Assembly (NCBI RefSeq): GCF_030818895.1
Contig: NZ_JAUTBA010000001.1
Coordinates: forward strand, 1,302,001 to 1,366,000
Direction of reading: 5' to 3'
Length of the DNA: 64,000 bases
Source: Sphingobacterium zeae
GTDB lineage: Bacteria; Bacteroidota; Bacteroidia; Sphingobacteriales; Sphingobacteriaceae
Under the pieces are notes generated by a model, which was given only the letters and a program-made list of their open reading frames with translations, had not been told where the DNA came from and did not search any database. Positions 51,589-60,634 of this stretch are shown here, one piece after another; within the stretch, counting starts at the first letter, position 1, and every line of letters begins with the position of its first letter. Both the position numbers and the translations under genes were made by a program.

Positions 51589-51936
51589 TTAAAAAACATC
51601 ATAGTTTATTTTAATTCGATTACTCACAGGAACAGCTACACAAGTCAAGATTAGACCTTGTTGAACGTGAGTTTCGGAAAGGACAAAATTCCTCTTTAAA
51701 CGTACTTCGCCCTCTTCTAATTTGCATACACAAGTACCACAATTTCCTCTACAGCAAGAGTGAGGAACATCAATTCCAGCGTAAAGTAGCGCATCTAATA
51801 AAAGCATGCTATTATTCCAATTAATATGTTTTGTTTTTCCGTTAAGAGTAATAGTAACTGTCACTTGGTTGGGGTCTGCAATAGCATTTGTTAATTCGTT
51901 AGACTTAGTTTCATTATTCATATCAGATACATACAT
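51589..51936 (-). CDS. Plant-type 2Fe-2S ferredoxin
   Basis: A 115-residue electron carrier. Cluster ligands are seen in PHSCCRGNCGTCVCKLEEGEV (C-x4-C-x2-C at ~74-83) and the fourth Cys in LILTCVAVPVS (~105), the normal plant-type ferredoxin order. The N-terminal ~25 residues before VTVTITLNGKTKHI are acidic and not part of the fold; the start may be the ATG 15 bases further in (51921). Its redox partner is not evident. A terminator separates it from the thioredoxin-like gene upstream. Confidence 0.9.
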   Translation of the reverse strand: MYVSDMNNETKSNELTNAIADPNQVTVTITLNGKTKHINWNNSMLLLDALLYAGIDVPHSCCRGNCGTCVCKLEEGEVRLKRNFVLSETHVQQGLILTCVAVPVSNRIKINYDVF

Positions 51937-51953
51937 TTTTAAAGTATAAATAT

Positions 51954-51984
51954 AAAGCCCGCTAAGGTATTCCTTTCGGGCTTT
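51954..51984 (-). terminator. Terminator between thioredoxin-like gene and ferredoxin
   Basis: AAAGCCCG / CGGGCTTT inverted repeat with a T-rich run on the minus strand, nine bases after the thioredoxin-like stop. The ferredoxin is therefore probably a separate transcript. Confidence 0.7.
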
Positions 51985-51992
51985 ATGGCTAA

Positions 51993-52223
51993 TTACTTAA
52001 GATCTTCTATAGAAGCACCAAAGTTAATGTGCAATACATTTCCGCTAGACAATACCAATGCCGGAACAGATTGCACTCCTTTCTTTTCTGCATCAATAAT
52101 TTTTGTTTTGTCTTCGCCCAAATGGATAACCTCCACCTGATTTTCAGGTATAAGTTTTAAAATGTCCTTTTCTGCACTTACACAAACGGGACAACCTGCA
52201 TGATAAAAAATGACTTTGTTCAT
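51993..52223 (-). CDS. Small thioredoxin/glutaredoxin-like protein
   Basis: A 76-residue protein with the redox motif CPVC near the N-terminus (FYHAGCPVCVSAEKDIL), then a beta strand and the cis-Pro region VQSVPALVL (~52-60), which are the core of the thioredoxin/glutaredoxin fold. Very short, so it lacks the last helix of ordinary thioredoxins. Function would be thiol-disulfide exchange. Same strand as the cupin gene upstream. Confidence 0.78.
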   Translation of the reverse strand: MNKVIFYHAGCPVCVSAEKDILKLIPENQVEVIHLGEDKTKIIDAEKKGVQSVPALVLSSGNVLHINFGASIEDLK

Positions 52224-52242
52224 TTTATTCTATTTTTAATTG

Positions 52243-52344
52243 TTAATACTGATAAACTTTACTTTTTATACCTAAAAGTATTGAGTCCAATTCTGCTATT
52301 TCATTCTTAATAATCTCTTCATCCGTTAATTTCCAATTGCTCAT
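52243..52344 (-). CDS. Possible 33-residue small protein between cupin and thioredoxin-like genes
   Basis: ATG at 52344, stop at 52243. Peptide MSNWKLTDEEIIKNEIAELD then SILLGIKSKVYQY: a helical, balanced charge composition that looks natural, in the right place between two co-directional genes. No family is recognised. It may be a truncated gene. Confidence 0.35.
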   Translation of the reverse strand: MSNWKLTDEEIIKNEIAELDSILLGIKSKVYQY

Positions 52345-52406
52345 GGGGATTATCATAACTGCTGTTTTCGTTAAGTGTCACCAAGACGAGAACACAAATT
52401 AGGTTA

Positions 52407-52907
52407 TTAGAAATCTCTTCCTTCTTCTTCACGCAAGGCAACCCCTAAGTTTTGGAGTTGGGGAGCATTTTCGCAGGCAATATATTTAGCATGCTCTGTT
52501 TCGCTCAGGTTTTGATGTTGATGCCAAGCCCAAGAAGGAATATAAACAGCGTCGCCAGCTTCCCATTCTACGATCTCATCTTCCACTTTTGTCCAACCTT
52601 TACCCGCTATGACATACAGTACGGTTTCATAAGTATGGCGGTGCAGATGTGTTTTCTGCCCAGGTAACAAACCTCCAATGGTCATACTAACATTTTTGCT
52701 GGGTAAGTCTACAAAAAAGACAGGGTGCTTTCTTTCTTCGGAAAATTGGTCATGGACACCTGCATTTTCAACATTTTTGTGAATAACGTGGGATGGCTTT
52801 ACAAATGTCGGCCTCGCGAAAGTTTGATGGAAATCTTTAGAGCTGAATTGTTTTTGCTTCGCGTAAATCGGCTTTTTGACTTCTGTTTCTCCTTCTAGTT
52901 TTGACAT
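52407..52907 (-). CDS. Cupin-domain protein
   Basis: A 166-residue protein. The cupin barrel is seen in GLLPGQKTHLHRHTYETVLYVIAGKGWTKVEDEIVEWEAGDAVYIPSWAWHQHQN: first motif G(X)5HXH(X)3,4E(X)6G present as HLHRHTYETVLYVIAG, second as GDAVYIPSWAWHQH. So the metal-binding His/Glu set is complete. The N-terminal ~70 residues (KQKQFSSKDFHQTFARPTF) are not assigned. Similar proteins are annotated as dioxygenase-like or gentisate-dioxygenase-like, but no catalytic assignment is safe. Divergent from glyA. Confidence 0.82.
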   Translation of the reverse strand: MSKLEGETEVKKPIYAKQKQFSSKDFHQTFARPTFVKPSHVIHKNVENAGVHDQFSEERKHPVFFVDLPSKNVSMTIGGLLPGQKTHLHRHTYETVLYVIAGKGWTKVEDEIVEWEAGDAVYIPSWAWHQHQNLSETEHAKYIACENAPQLQNLGVALREEEGRDF

Positions 52908-53369
52908 AGCTAATAATATTTAATTGTTATTTGCACTGCTGCATCACAAATATAGCTCAACTTTGGACTGCTTTTATGATGCAGTTTTTGAAATTTTAGG
53001 TAGTCCAGTTTCTGTGCAAGATGAAGTTATTTATAGTGCTATAAAAAGTACACCAGAAAATTTATCGAAAAATCGCCCATACGATAATCGTATTGTTTCA
53101 GTCATTTTTAAATTGATGATGCTTTCTATGTGAGTACGTTCATCTCCAATTTAAAGGTATACGTCTTTATAGAATTTATATTCTAATCGAATTTATAAGT
53201 TTTTACTGCTTGGACTATTTAAAATTCTCCAAACTGTGTCAGTTCGACCGTCCAAAGGTTCAGTATTTTTGTAGAATCTTAAAGGTTTTTTTGAGCTATT
53301 TGATTACAGGCGATTTATATGTGAAGGTTTGAGGAGTACTGACTGAATTTACAACAAAATTAATAGACA
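52908..53369. other. Gene-free divergent region between cupin and glyA
   Basis: About 460 bases holding the two divergent promoters. A 69-codon frame at 52924-53133 has no recognisable domain and overlaps the cupin promoter zone, so I do not call it. No RNA or repeat is found. Confidence 0.45.
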
Positions 53370-54629
53370 ATGATTGAAGATGACATCTTATTTGGATTAA
53401 TAGAAAACGAGAACAGGAGACAGCATGATGGTATTGAGTTAATAGCTTCAGAAAATTATGTGAGTAATCAAGTTTTGAGAGCAGCGGGCTCCATTTTGAC
53501 TAACAAATATGCAGAAGGATATCCTTCTAAAAGATATTATGGCGGTTGTGAATACGTAGATCAAATCGAAAGACTTGCGATTGATAGGGTGAAAAAGATA
53601 TTCGATGTAGAATATGTCAATGTACAACCCCATTCGGGATCTCAAGCAAATGCCGCAGTTTTTGCAGCTTGCCTAAATCCTGGCGATAAAATATTGGGCT
53701 TTAACTTATCTCATGGAGGTCATTTAACACATGGCTCATCTGTAAATTTTTCAGGAAAAATTTACGAACCATATGATTACGGTGTTAATTCGGATACTGA
53801 AATGATTGATTATGACCAAATATTACAGGTAGCAAAAAAGGTAAAGCCACATATGATCATTGCAGGTGCCACTGCATATTCAAGAGATATTAACTTTAAG
53901 AAGTTTAGAGAAATAGCCGATTCCGTAGATGCATTGCTACTAGCTGATATTTCCCACCCAGCTGGTCTCATTGCTAAAGGGCTGCATAGTAATCCTGTTC
54001 CTTACTGTCATGTAATTACCACAACTACACATAAGACTCTTCGTGGTCCTAGAGGAGGAATGATAATGGTTGGAAAGGATTATGAATACAATAAGGGAAC
54101 CGGGCGTCCAAAACTGATGTCGTCGCGATTAGATTCTTCCGTATTTCCCGGAATACAAGGTGGCCCTTTAATGCACATTATAGCAGCAAAGGCAGCAGCT
54201 TTTGGAGAGATTTTAACGGATGAATTTTCTTTATATGCCAATCAAATAATAAAAAATGCCAAAGTGTTAGCGGATTGTTTTATAAAAAGAGGGTATAAGA
54301 TAGTCTCTAATGGTACCGATAATCACTTGATGTTATTGGATCTTTCGAATAAAAATATTTCGGGTAAAGATGCTGAAAAACAGCTTGGACGTGCTGGTAT
54401 AACAGTTAATAAAAATATGATTCCATTTGATAGCAAATCAGCATTTGTAACTTCAGGAATAAGAATAGGAACATCTGCATTGACAACTAGGGGGTTAGTT
54501 GAAAATGATATGATACAAATTGTGGATTACATGGATGAAGTTATCAGTAGTCCCTATCATACACCAACCCTTAATCGAATAAAGGATAGAGTTTTAAACT
54601 TTATGGCTGATAGACCACTATTTGTATAG
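53370..54629 (+). CDS. glyA: Serine hydroxymethyltransferase
   Basis: A 419-residue PLP enzyme interconverting serine and glycine with tetrahydrofolate. [19 protein letters not shown] (~22-40), [31 protein letters not shown], the PLP Lys motif [14 protein letters not shown] (~222-235) and the C-terminal KNMIPFD...[14 protein letters not shown] block are all present. The length is normal. Compared with typical Bacteroidota GlyA it is clearly AT-rich and diverged, so it may be a second copy; that cannot be confirmed within this window. First gene of glyA-pyridoxal kinase-psd. Confidence 0.93.
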   Translation: MIEDDILFGLIENENRRQHDGIELIASENYVSNQVLRAAGSILTNKYAEGYPSKRYYGGCEYVDQIERLAIDRVKKIFDVEYVNVQPHSGSQANAAVFAACLNPGDKILGFNLSHGGHLTHGSSVNFSGKIYEPYDYGVNSDTEMIDYDQILQVAKKVKPHMIIAGATAYSRDINFKKFREIADSVDALLLADISHPAGLIAKGLHSNPVPYCHVITTTTHKTLRGPRGGMIMVGKDYEYNKGTGRPKLMSSRLDSSVFPGIQGGPLMHIIAAKAAAFGEILTDEFSLYANQIIKNAKVLADCFIKRGYKIVSNGTDNHLMLLDLSNKNISGKDAEKQLGRAGITVNKNMIPFDSKSAFVTSGIRIGTSALTTRGLVENDMIQIVDYMDEVISSPYHTPTLNRIKDRVLNFMADRPLFV

Positions 54630-54737
54630 TTTGTAAACACTTATAATTTAAGATGTTGAGATATAAGTCAAATTTAAATATCTATGATGCTGATATGTCT
54701 TTCTATGACTTTGATCTATGTATAAAATGTAAATCAA

Positions 54738-55634
54738 ATGAATAAAAACCTATCTACAATAATGACAATTCAAAGTCAACTTGCGTATGGTTATGCAGGT
54801 AATAATTTAGCAATCTTGGCGATGCAACTAAATGGTTTTGATCCTATTCAGATTCCAACAGTATTTTACTCCAACCACTTAGAATATGATGTCGTAAAAG
54901 GTATTAAAATGAATGGTTATTTCCTCAAACAAATTTTATGTGGTATTCTAAAGAATAACCTTTTGGCGGATGAAAGCTATATCGTGAGTGGCTTTTGTAA
55001 TAGCATATCGGTGGTGGAATTTATCGCAGATGTCGTTAAGTCTTATAAAAAAAATAGTCATGTTAAATATATTTATGATCCAGCATTTGGTGACTTTCGA
55101 GCTGGAGGTTTGTATAATGCTAAAGAAGTGGTGTCGGTGGCTTTGAAAGAACTGATACCAATTGCTGATATTATAACACCCAACCAATACGAATTAGAAT
55201 ATATATTAGGCATTAAGATTGTCAACCCTGAGACGCTATTGCATGTCATAAAAAACCATACTGAGCTCAGTTCAAAAATTATTATAATAACAAGTGTGAA
55301 TTTTGACAATACACCAAATGACAGAATTGATGTAGTATTGTATTCTCAATATACACTTAAAATATTTTATACACCAAAGATTAATATTGATTTAGTTGGT
55401 TGTGGTGACTTATTTACAGCTTTACTCGTATGCCAGTTAAAGTTGAACGGCAGTAATATAGATAAGGCAATAGAATGTGTAAATAAATACATCCATCAGG
55501 TAATGCTATTTATTTATACTAATAATATGAGTGGTTTTACAGCGCAAGTATTATTGAAGTATAGGAGTATTCTTTATGAAGAGCAGCAGCTTGAAGAGGT
55601 ATTTGACGAGCCGAGAAATAATAATAAACACTGA
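54738..55634 (+). CDS. Pyridoxal kinase
   Basis: A 298-residue ribokinase-fold kinase producing PLP from pyridoxal. TIQSQLAYGYAGNNLAILAMQLNGF at the N-terminus (typical '.iqShvayGyvGn.aa..pLq.lG'), VFYSNHLEYD, the Asp/Asn segment YDPAFGDF, and the phosphate-binding/catalytic loop VGCGDLFTALLVCQL (GxGD, with Cys in place of Ser/Thr). Downstream of glyA, whose product needs PLP, which gives a simple reason for the pairing. The PdxK and PdxY variants cannot be told apart by eye. Confidence 0.85.
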   Translation: MNKNLSTIMTIQSQLAYGYAGNNLAILAMQLNGFDPIQIPTVFYSNHLEYDVVKGIKMNGYFLKQILCGILKNNLLADESYIVSGFCNSISVVEFIADVVKSYKKNSHVKYIYDPAFGDFRAGGLYNAKEVVSVALKELIPIADIITPNQYELEYILGIKIVNPETLLHVIKNHTELSSKIIIITSVNFDNTPNDRIDVVLYSQYTLKIFYTPKINIDLVGCGDLFTALLVCQLKLNGSNIDKAIECVNKYIHQVMLFIYTNNMSGFTAQVLLKYRSILYEEQQLEEVFDEPRNNNKH

Positions 55635-55822
55635 ATTCCGTATCGGTATATTGTACTGCCGCTGTAAAAACTGAGCATTAGCTTAATTAACAATATTTAA
55701 AAAATGCTAAATACATATGGTTGATCATTGGGTTGTTATTGATCTGGACCACCATCTTTTTTAAAATCTGCATCATATTTTTAGTCCAATATTTGGTTAG
55801 TTTAACATTATAATTAATTGCT

Positions 55823-56476
55823 ATGCATATACATAAAGAAGGTTTTTTTTCAATCACATTAGCTTTTTTGCTACATGGAATTTTTCTAACTTATCTATAT
55901 TTTGTCAATGATATACTAAGTGTAATATTATCCATAGTTTCCGGTTTAGCCCTCTTAGGGATAGTGGGATTTTTTAGAATACCTAAACGAGAACACCCCA
56001 TTAAATCAGAAAGTATTCTAGCACCATGTGACGGGAAAGTTGTAGCGGTTGAAGAAATAGAGCCAGATGAATATTTTGCAGAAAAGCGTCTTCAAATTTC
56101 TGTATTTATGAGTGTGTTCGACGTACACGTGAATTTAAATCCCGTGACTGGTAGGATAGTATATAATAATTATCACCCTGGAAAACATTTGGTAGCATGG
56201 CATCCAAAATCATCGAACGATAATGAAAGACATGTTGTCGTTTATCAATTAAGTAATGGCAGAGAAATAATGGCTAAACAAATAGCTGGGGCATTAGCAC
56301 GTAGAATAGCAAACTATTTACCTGTCGGTACATATGGAATTCAGGGAGATGAAATGGGATTTATAAAATTTGGGTCTCGCGTTGATCTTATATTGCCAAC
56401 CGATATTGATGTCAACGTTGTAATTGGAGAGAAAGTTAAAGGGGGTATTACAGCGTTGGCATTCTGGAAAAGTTGA
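55823..56476 (+). CDS. psd: Phosphatidylserine decarboxylase
   Basis: A 217-residue proenzyme making phosphatidylethanolamine. One or two hydrophobic segments at the N-terminus (~8-48), LAPCDGKVVAVEE, FMSVFDVHVNLNPVTG, YHPGKHLVAWHPKSSNDNER, and the self-cleavage site GFIKFGSRVD, where the Gly-Ser bond is cut to form the pyruvoyl group on the alpha chain. The short form (~217 aa) is the usual Bacteroidota/archaeal type. Third of three same-strand genes with the ~190-base gap from the kinase. PssA is not in the window. Confidence 0.93.
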   Translation: MHIHKEGFFSITLAFLLHGIFLTYLYFVNDILSVILSIVSGLALLGIVGFFRIPKREHPIKSESILAPCDGKVVAVEEIEPDEYFAEKRLQISVFMSVFDVHVNLNPVTGRIVYNNYHPGKHLVAWHPKSSNDNERHVVVYQLSNGREIMAKQIAGALARRIANYLPVGTYGIQGDEMGFIKFGSRVDLILPTDIDVNVVIGEKVKGGITALAFWKS

Positions 56477-56682
56477 TTTTCCTTTTTTTATCTACAGAGC
56501 AGATTTATATTATATAGATAGCGATGAGAATAAATACTTTGGTGATTTCTTCGTTGGCGAAGATCCAAACAGGATATATGCTAGGTATAATAGAAGAGAG
56601 TATAAAAGTCTACAATCATAACTTATTACTGGACTAGAATAAAATGATAAAACTGTATCAGGATAAGTGTCCTCTTGTATAA

Positions 56683-56690
56683 TATATTTG
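56683..56690 (+). promoter_or_regulatory. -7 promoter element (TATATTTG) of tRNA-Cys
   Basis: Exact TAnnTTTG match, 14 bases before the tRNA. No clear -33 TTG. Confidence 0.55.
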
Positions 56691-56704
56691 TCGTGTAATA
56701 TAAA

Positions 56705-56775
56705 GGTCGGGTGGCTGAGTGGTGAGGCGAGAGTTTGCAAAACTCTTTACAATGGTTCGATTCCATTCCCGACCT
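56705..56775 (+). tRNA. tRNA-Cys (GCA)
   Basis: A 71-nt cloverleaf: acceptor GGTCGGG/CCCGACC, D arm GCTGAGTGGTGAGGC, anticodon stem AGAGT/ACTCT with loop TTGCAAA, T arm AATGG TTCGATT CCATT, discriminator T (the U73 identity element of tRNA-Cys). No CCA encoded. No terminator hairpin is seen after it. Confidence 0.92.
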
Positions 56776-57254
56776 CTACTAAACCAATCATCATTATTGA
56801 AATTATTTTGCACTTAAATTAGGTAAAAAAACGCCATCACACTATATAAGCAAAGCCGGTTACGTAAATAAATATCCGCTGATTTAGATGAAGTCCTGAA
56901 TTCACCAGAAGTATGGACTTTGAGGAAGTTGGCAATGGTACAAATACGTTCCAATATGTCGCAATATGTTAAATATAACATTGCAATAGAATTAATTTTT
57001 TTCCTACCGATTCTTTCCTTCTTTCAATTAAAGCCCATTCAATTTTTTGGATAATAGCATGTTTATATAATGCAATTTCTGGACTATTATTTATTGTTAA
57101 AACTGAACCATGATGATGGTCCAAAAGTGTGTTACATTTGTTTCGTAATCTAAAGTATATCAATGACTCGGAAAGCTAAGTAAGCGGCATAGTACCTTGG
57201 GATAATTTTCAGAAGTGTCTGATGCTATTTAGTTTGATAAATAAACAATCGAAT
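56776..57254. other. Gene-free region upstream of the cbb3 operon
   Basis: About 480 bases. A 64-codon frame on the minus strand (56969-57163) has no known domain; I treat it as chance. It should hold the oxidase promoter. I see no Fnr-like TTGAT-N4-ATCAA site. Confidence 0.4.
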
Positions 57255-59351
57255 ATGAAAATAATACAACTTTTTATCACGTTATTCCTTTTAATGACAA
57301 CATCTGTACAAGCACAGGAAATGTTGCCCTATGAGTTTTCTTTTACTTTAAAAGGTGTTTTGGTGCTTATCATTTTTGTATGTCTAATCACACTTTTGTT
57401 GGTCGCACTATCAATAAAGTCTAAAGCGGTTGATTTATTAAAATACTTTTTTAAAATTAAGACACCAATTGTGGATGAATTACCTAAGACACACATCCAA
57501 AGATTAAATAAAGAGCAGCTACAACGTTTATTTCAGAAAAGAAATGACAAGATTTCCAAAGGAGTAACGGTACTTCTTATTGCTTTAAATCTTGTCATTT
57601 CTAATCCTGTAATCGCACAGACTACAGTTAGACCTGAAGGAAATTCTTTGTTCGGTGAAACTGGGATAATAATAACATTACTGCTCATACTCTTACCTAT
57701 TATAGTTGGCATACTAATACTTATCATAAAAGTTCGCGGTATTATTTCTCAACAAAAAGATAATCTGAAGATAAAGGAGACAGAAAAGTTAACAGAATAT
57801 TTTAATACATTATCGGAGGAAGAACTAAGCTGTTTAGAACGTCGGAAGAAAGCACTCGAATATGCGCTCTCGAACGATGAGTTATCAGGTACGCAGGCGC
57901 CCAATGACATACGAGGATTGTTGCAATATCAGGAATTAGAATCACTGCCAGTTTTTTCATTAAAAAAGAAAGCATTAACCCGTTCCAATATTGATCCAGC
58001 GTTATCAAAAATAGTTTTATGGTTTTTAGGTACTGCTGTATTCTGGTTAGTGTTTGGAACAACGGTTGGGGAGTATCTGGGTATAAAGTTTATAGCTCCC
58101 GATGCTGACCAAATAAGTTGGTTGAGCTTTGGTAGATTGCGACCTGTGCACACCAATGCTGTATTTTGGGGATGGGCATCACTCGGAATGATTGGCTTAG
58201 GATATTACATTGTTCCTAGAGTAAGTAACACCTCATTGGCGAATGTTAAATGGGCCTGGTACTCTCTTTTTTTAATTAATGGGACGGTTTTGCTAGGTTC
58301 TTTAAGTTTAATGGCAGGTATCAATAATGGCGGTGGAGAATACAGGGAATACATATGGCCAATTATGCTACTATTCACCTTAGGATTAGGTTATACATTG
58401 ATAAATTTCCTCAAGACAATTGCTAAACGAAAGACCGAGGAAATTTATATTTCAAATTGGTACATTGTTTCAGCGCTGATTTTTATATCAATTGTAGCCT
58501 TGGTGGGTTATCTTCCCAATTGGCAAAACGGTCTTGGCGAAACTATTGTGCAAGGATACTATATGCATCAAGCCGTTGGTATGTGGTTTATGTTTTTTAC
58601 GCTAGGCATAGTTTACTATTTCCTTCCACAACATCTTAACCAGCCAATCTACTCCTATAGTCTTGGGATATTAGCATTCTGGACGCAAATATTGTTTTAT
58701 ACACTGATTGGTACACACCATTTTGTATTTAGTGCTATTCCCTGGTGGTTGCAAACAGTGGCTATAGTTGCAAGTGTTGGAATGGTAATTCCAGTAATAG
58801 CAGGTACAACAAATTTTTTAATGACATTTCAAGGAGCTTGGCACAAGCTAAAAGACAGTTATACATTACCTTTTTTTCTAGTAGGTATCATCTTCTACTT
58901 TACAGGCTCATTGCAGGGAACGGCAGAAGCGTTCCGGTTTACCAATCTTGTTTGGCACTTTACTGATTTTACGGTAGCGCATTCCCACCTTACAATGTAC
59001 GGTATCATTACATTCCTACTTTGGGCCGGCTTCTATACCGTAATACCGAGGATTACAGGTAGGGAAGCCCCACAGATTACTGTAGGAGTACATTTCTGGT
59101 TGGCTTTGATTGGACTTATGTTCTATACGATTCCTCTTATGTACGGTGGTACTCTTAGAGGTCTAGCTTGGATGGAAGGAAAACCTTTTATAGAAACTGT
59201 TTCCATGATGATGCCTTATTGGTTGTGGCGGGCCATAGGAGGCACGCTGATGTGGTTATCTCACCTTTTTTTTGCTTATAATTTTTATAAAATGGTCAGT
59301 AATCCGGTTGCTGAAGCAACACCAACTGATAACTTAAATACTAACCTATAA
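57255..59351 (+). CDS. ccoN: cbb3-type cytochrome c oxidase subunit I with an extra N-terminal membrane module
   Basis: About 698 residues from the ATG at 57255 (signal-like MKIIQLF...VQAQE; the frame also opens at 57222). The first ~250 residues are not CcoN: two signal-like/transmembrane pairs (~1-60, ~105-160) with a QLQRLFQKRND segment between, then a charged helical stretch. The oxidase core follows from ~260: haem b His in RPVHTNAVFWG (~298), CuB His in YYMHQAVGMW (~435), Tyr six residues before the CuB His pair in FYTLIGTHHFVFS (~488), and the haem-ligand His-x-His in AHSHLTMYG (~575). So the O2-reducing set is intact and NO-reductase-type glutamates are not seen. Electron donor is the next gene. 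Confidence 0.9.
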   Translation: MKIIQLFITLFLLMTTSVQAQEMLPYEFSFTLKGVLVLIIFVCLITLLLVALSIKSKAVDLLKYFFKIKTPIVDELPKTHIQRLNKEQLQRLFQKRNDKISKGVTVLLIALNLVISNPVIAQTTVRPEGNSLFGETGIIITLLLILLPIIVGILILIIKVRGIISQQKDNLKIKETEKLTEYFNTLSEEELSCLERRKKALEYALSNDELSGTQAPNDIRGLLQYQELESLPVFSLKKKALTRSNIDPALSKIVLWFLGTAVFWLVFGTTVGEYLGIKFIAPDADQISWLSFGRLRPVHTNAVFWGWASLGMIGLGYYIVPRVSNTSLANVKWAWYSLFLINGTVLLGSLSLMAGINNGGGEYREYIWPIMLLFTLGLGYTLINFLKTIAKRKTEEIYISNWYIVSALIFISIVALVGYLPNWQNGLGETIVQGYYMHQAVGMWFMFFTLGIVYYFLPQHLNQPIYSYSLGILAFWTQILFYTLIGTHHFVFSAIPWWLQTVAIVASVGMVIPVIAGTTNFLMTFQGAWHKLKDSYTLPFFLVGIIFYFTGSLQGTAEAFRFTNLVWHFTDFTVAHSHLTMYGIITFLLWAGFYTVIPRITGREAPQITVGVHFWLALIGLMFYTIPLMYGGTLRGLAWMEGKPFIETVSMMMPYWLWRAIGGTLMWLSHLFFAYNFYKMVSNPVAEATPTDNLNTNL

Positions 59352-59366
59352 AATATTAAATTAAAG

Positions 59367-60362
59367 ATGGATTTATTCAATAATCATAAGAAGCTTTTTG
59401 GAATTGCTACACTGCTATTTCTAGTGCTTACATTCTTCGTTGCCATTGGTCCTGCGTTACATAATCAAGCAATAAATCGTCCTTTGCCCGATACCGAGCC
59501 ATTAAGTCCTGAAGCCGTGAAAGGAAAAAGTTTATTTATCTCAAACGGATGCGTTGCCTGTCATACGCAACAGGTAAGAAATGTAGAGATGGATAAGGTT
59601 TGGGGAAGTCGCCCCTCACTCGCCGCAGATTATGCGGACAGTAAAAGAACCGACTTTTGGCGAAATACAGCAACACTGATGGGAACAGAAAGGACAGGTC
59701 CGGATCTAACTGACCTGGGTAATCGTCAGCCGAGTAGAGATTGGAATCTAGTACACTTATACAATCCACGAATAGTCGTAAAAGAATCAGTGATGCCAGC
59801 TTATTCATTTCTGTTTACCTACAAGGAAGAAACCGATAAAAATGATGTTATTGTAAGTGTGCCTGGCAAATATATGAAAGGAAAAAGTGGTAAGGTCGTC
59901 GCTACGCAAGATGCCTTGCATCTCGTGGCCTATTTGCAATCTTTAAAGCAAACTAAATTACCGGAAACAAGAAAGTCTCCAGAATTTCTTTACAAAAGAG
60001 AAGTAAAACCTTTGGCCACGGGACAATCCCCTGCGGTTGATGGAAAAGCGCTCTATACAGCTAATTGTGCAAGCTGTCACCAAGCAGGTGGTGAAGGTCT
60101 TGCAGGAGCTTTCCCTCCTCTTAAAGGGAGTCCGATTGTAAATGGAGATAATCTGCAATTATATGTAGATATTATTATGAATGGGTATGACTCTCGTCCT
60201 GAATACGGTGCAATGGCAGCGGTAGGAACTAACCTTGAATGGACAGAGGTCGAAGTGGCGGCAGTCATCAACTACGAACGTACCGCTTGGGGAAATAAAG
60301 CCAAAGAAGTATCTCATGAAGAGGTAAAAAAGATTATGGACTTCCTCAAGCAAGTAAAGTAA
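59367..60362 (+). CDS. CcoO-like subunit fused to a second cytochrome c domain
   Basis: A 331-residue protein: N-terminal anchor helix (~10-31), then a CcoO-like region with haem motif CVACH (~57), the ERTGPDLTDLGNR block, and MPAYSF as the Met ligand region (SVMPAYSF). A second, ordinary class-I cytochrome c domain follows (~215-331) with CASCH (~236) and YGAM (Met) as ligand. A separate CcoP gene is absent, and this fusion probably supplies the CcoO and CcoP roles. It starts 16 bases after ccoN. The CcoO part is diverged from the proteobacterial sequence. Confidence 0.85.
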   Translation: MDLFNNHKKLFGIATLLFLVLTFFVAIGPALHNQAINRPLPDTEPLSPEAVKGKSLFISNGCVACHTQQVRNVEMDKVWGSRPSLAADYADSKRTDFWRNTATLMGTERTGPDLTDLGNRQPSRDWNLVHLYNPRIVVKESVMPAYSFLFTYKEETDKNDVIVSVPGKYMKGKSGKVVATQDALHLVAYLQSLKQTKLPETRKSPEFLYKREVKPLATGQSPAVDGKALYTANCASCHQAGGEGLAGAFPPLKGSPIVNGDNLQLYVDIIMNGYDSRPEYGAMAAVGTNLEWTEVEVAAVINYERTAWGNKAKEVSHEEVKKIMDFLKQVK

Positions 60363-60370
60363 TAAACGAT

Positions 60371-60634
60371 ATGAAGATTAGAACGGTATTAGTATTAGCA
60401 GCATTGTTCGCTACATGTGTTGCTAAAGCATGCCCAGTTTGTGAACGGAATCAACCTGAACTGTTTAAAGGCATAGCTCATGGCGTTGGGCCAGAGAATA
60501 AATGGGATTATGTTGTTATAGCTGTAGTTACAGTAGTTGTGGCGATAACCTTATTTTATTCTGTAAAATGGTTAATGCAACCAGGAGAAAAGGAAAGCTC
60601 ACATATTAAAAGGACCATATTAAATAATGATTAA
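60371..60634 (+). CDS. Small exported membrane protein with CPVC motif, oxidase operon
   Basis: An 87-residue protein: signal peptide (~1-19), a CxxC motif in KACPVCERNQ (~22), a polar stretch, one transmembrane helix (~47-66, VIAVVTVVVAITLFYSVKW), and a basic tail. Not haem-binding (no CxxCH). The CPVC pair facing the periplasm could hold copper or do thiol exchange during oxidase assembly. No family known to me. It lies 9 bases after the cytochrome gene. Confidence 0.65.
   Translation: MKIRTVLVLAALFATCVAKACPVCERNQPELFKGIAHGVGPENKWDYVVIAVVTVVVAITLFYSVKWLMQPGEKESSHIKRTILNND

Noticed and set aside
56969..57163. 64-codon minus-strand frame before the oxidase operon
   Set aside because: No recognisable domain, and AT-rich DNA produces such frames by chance.
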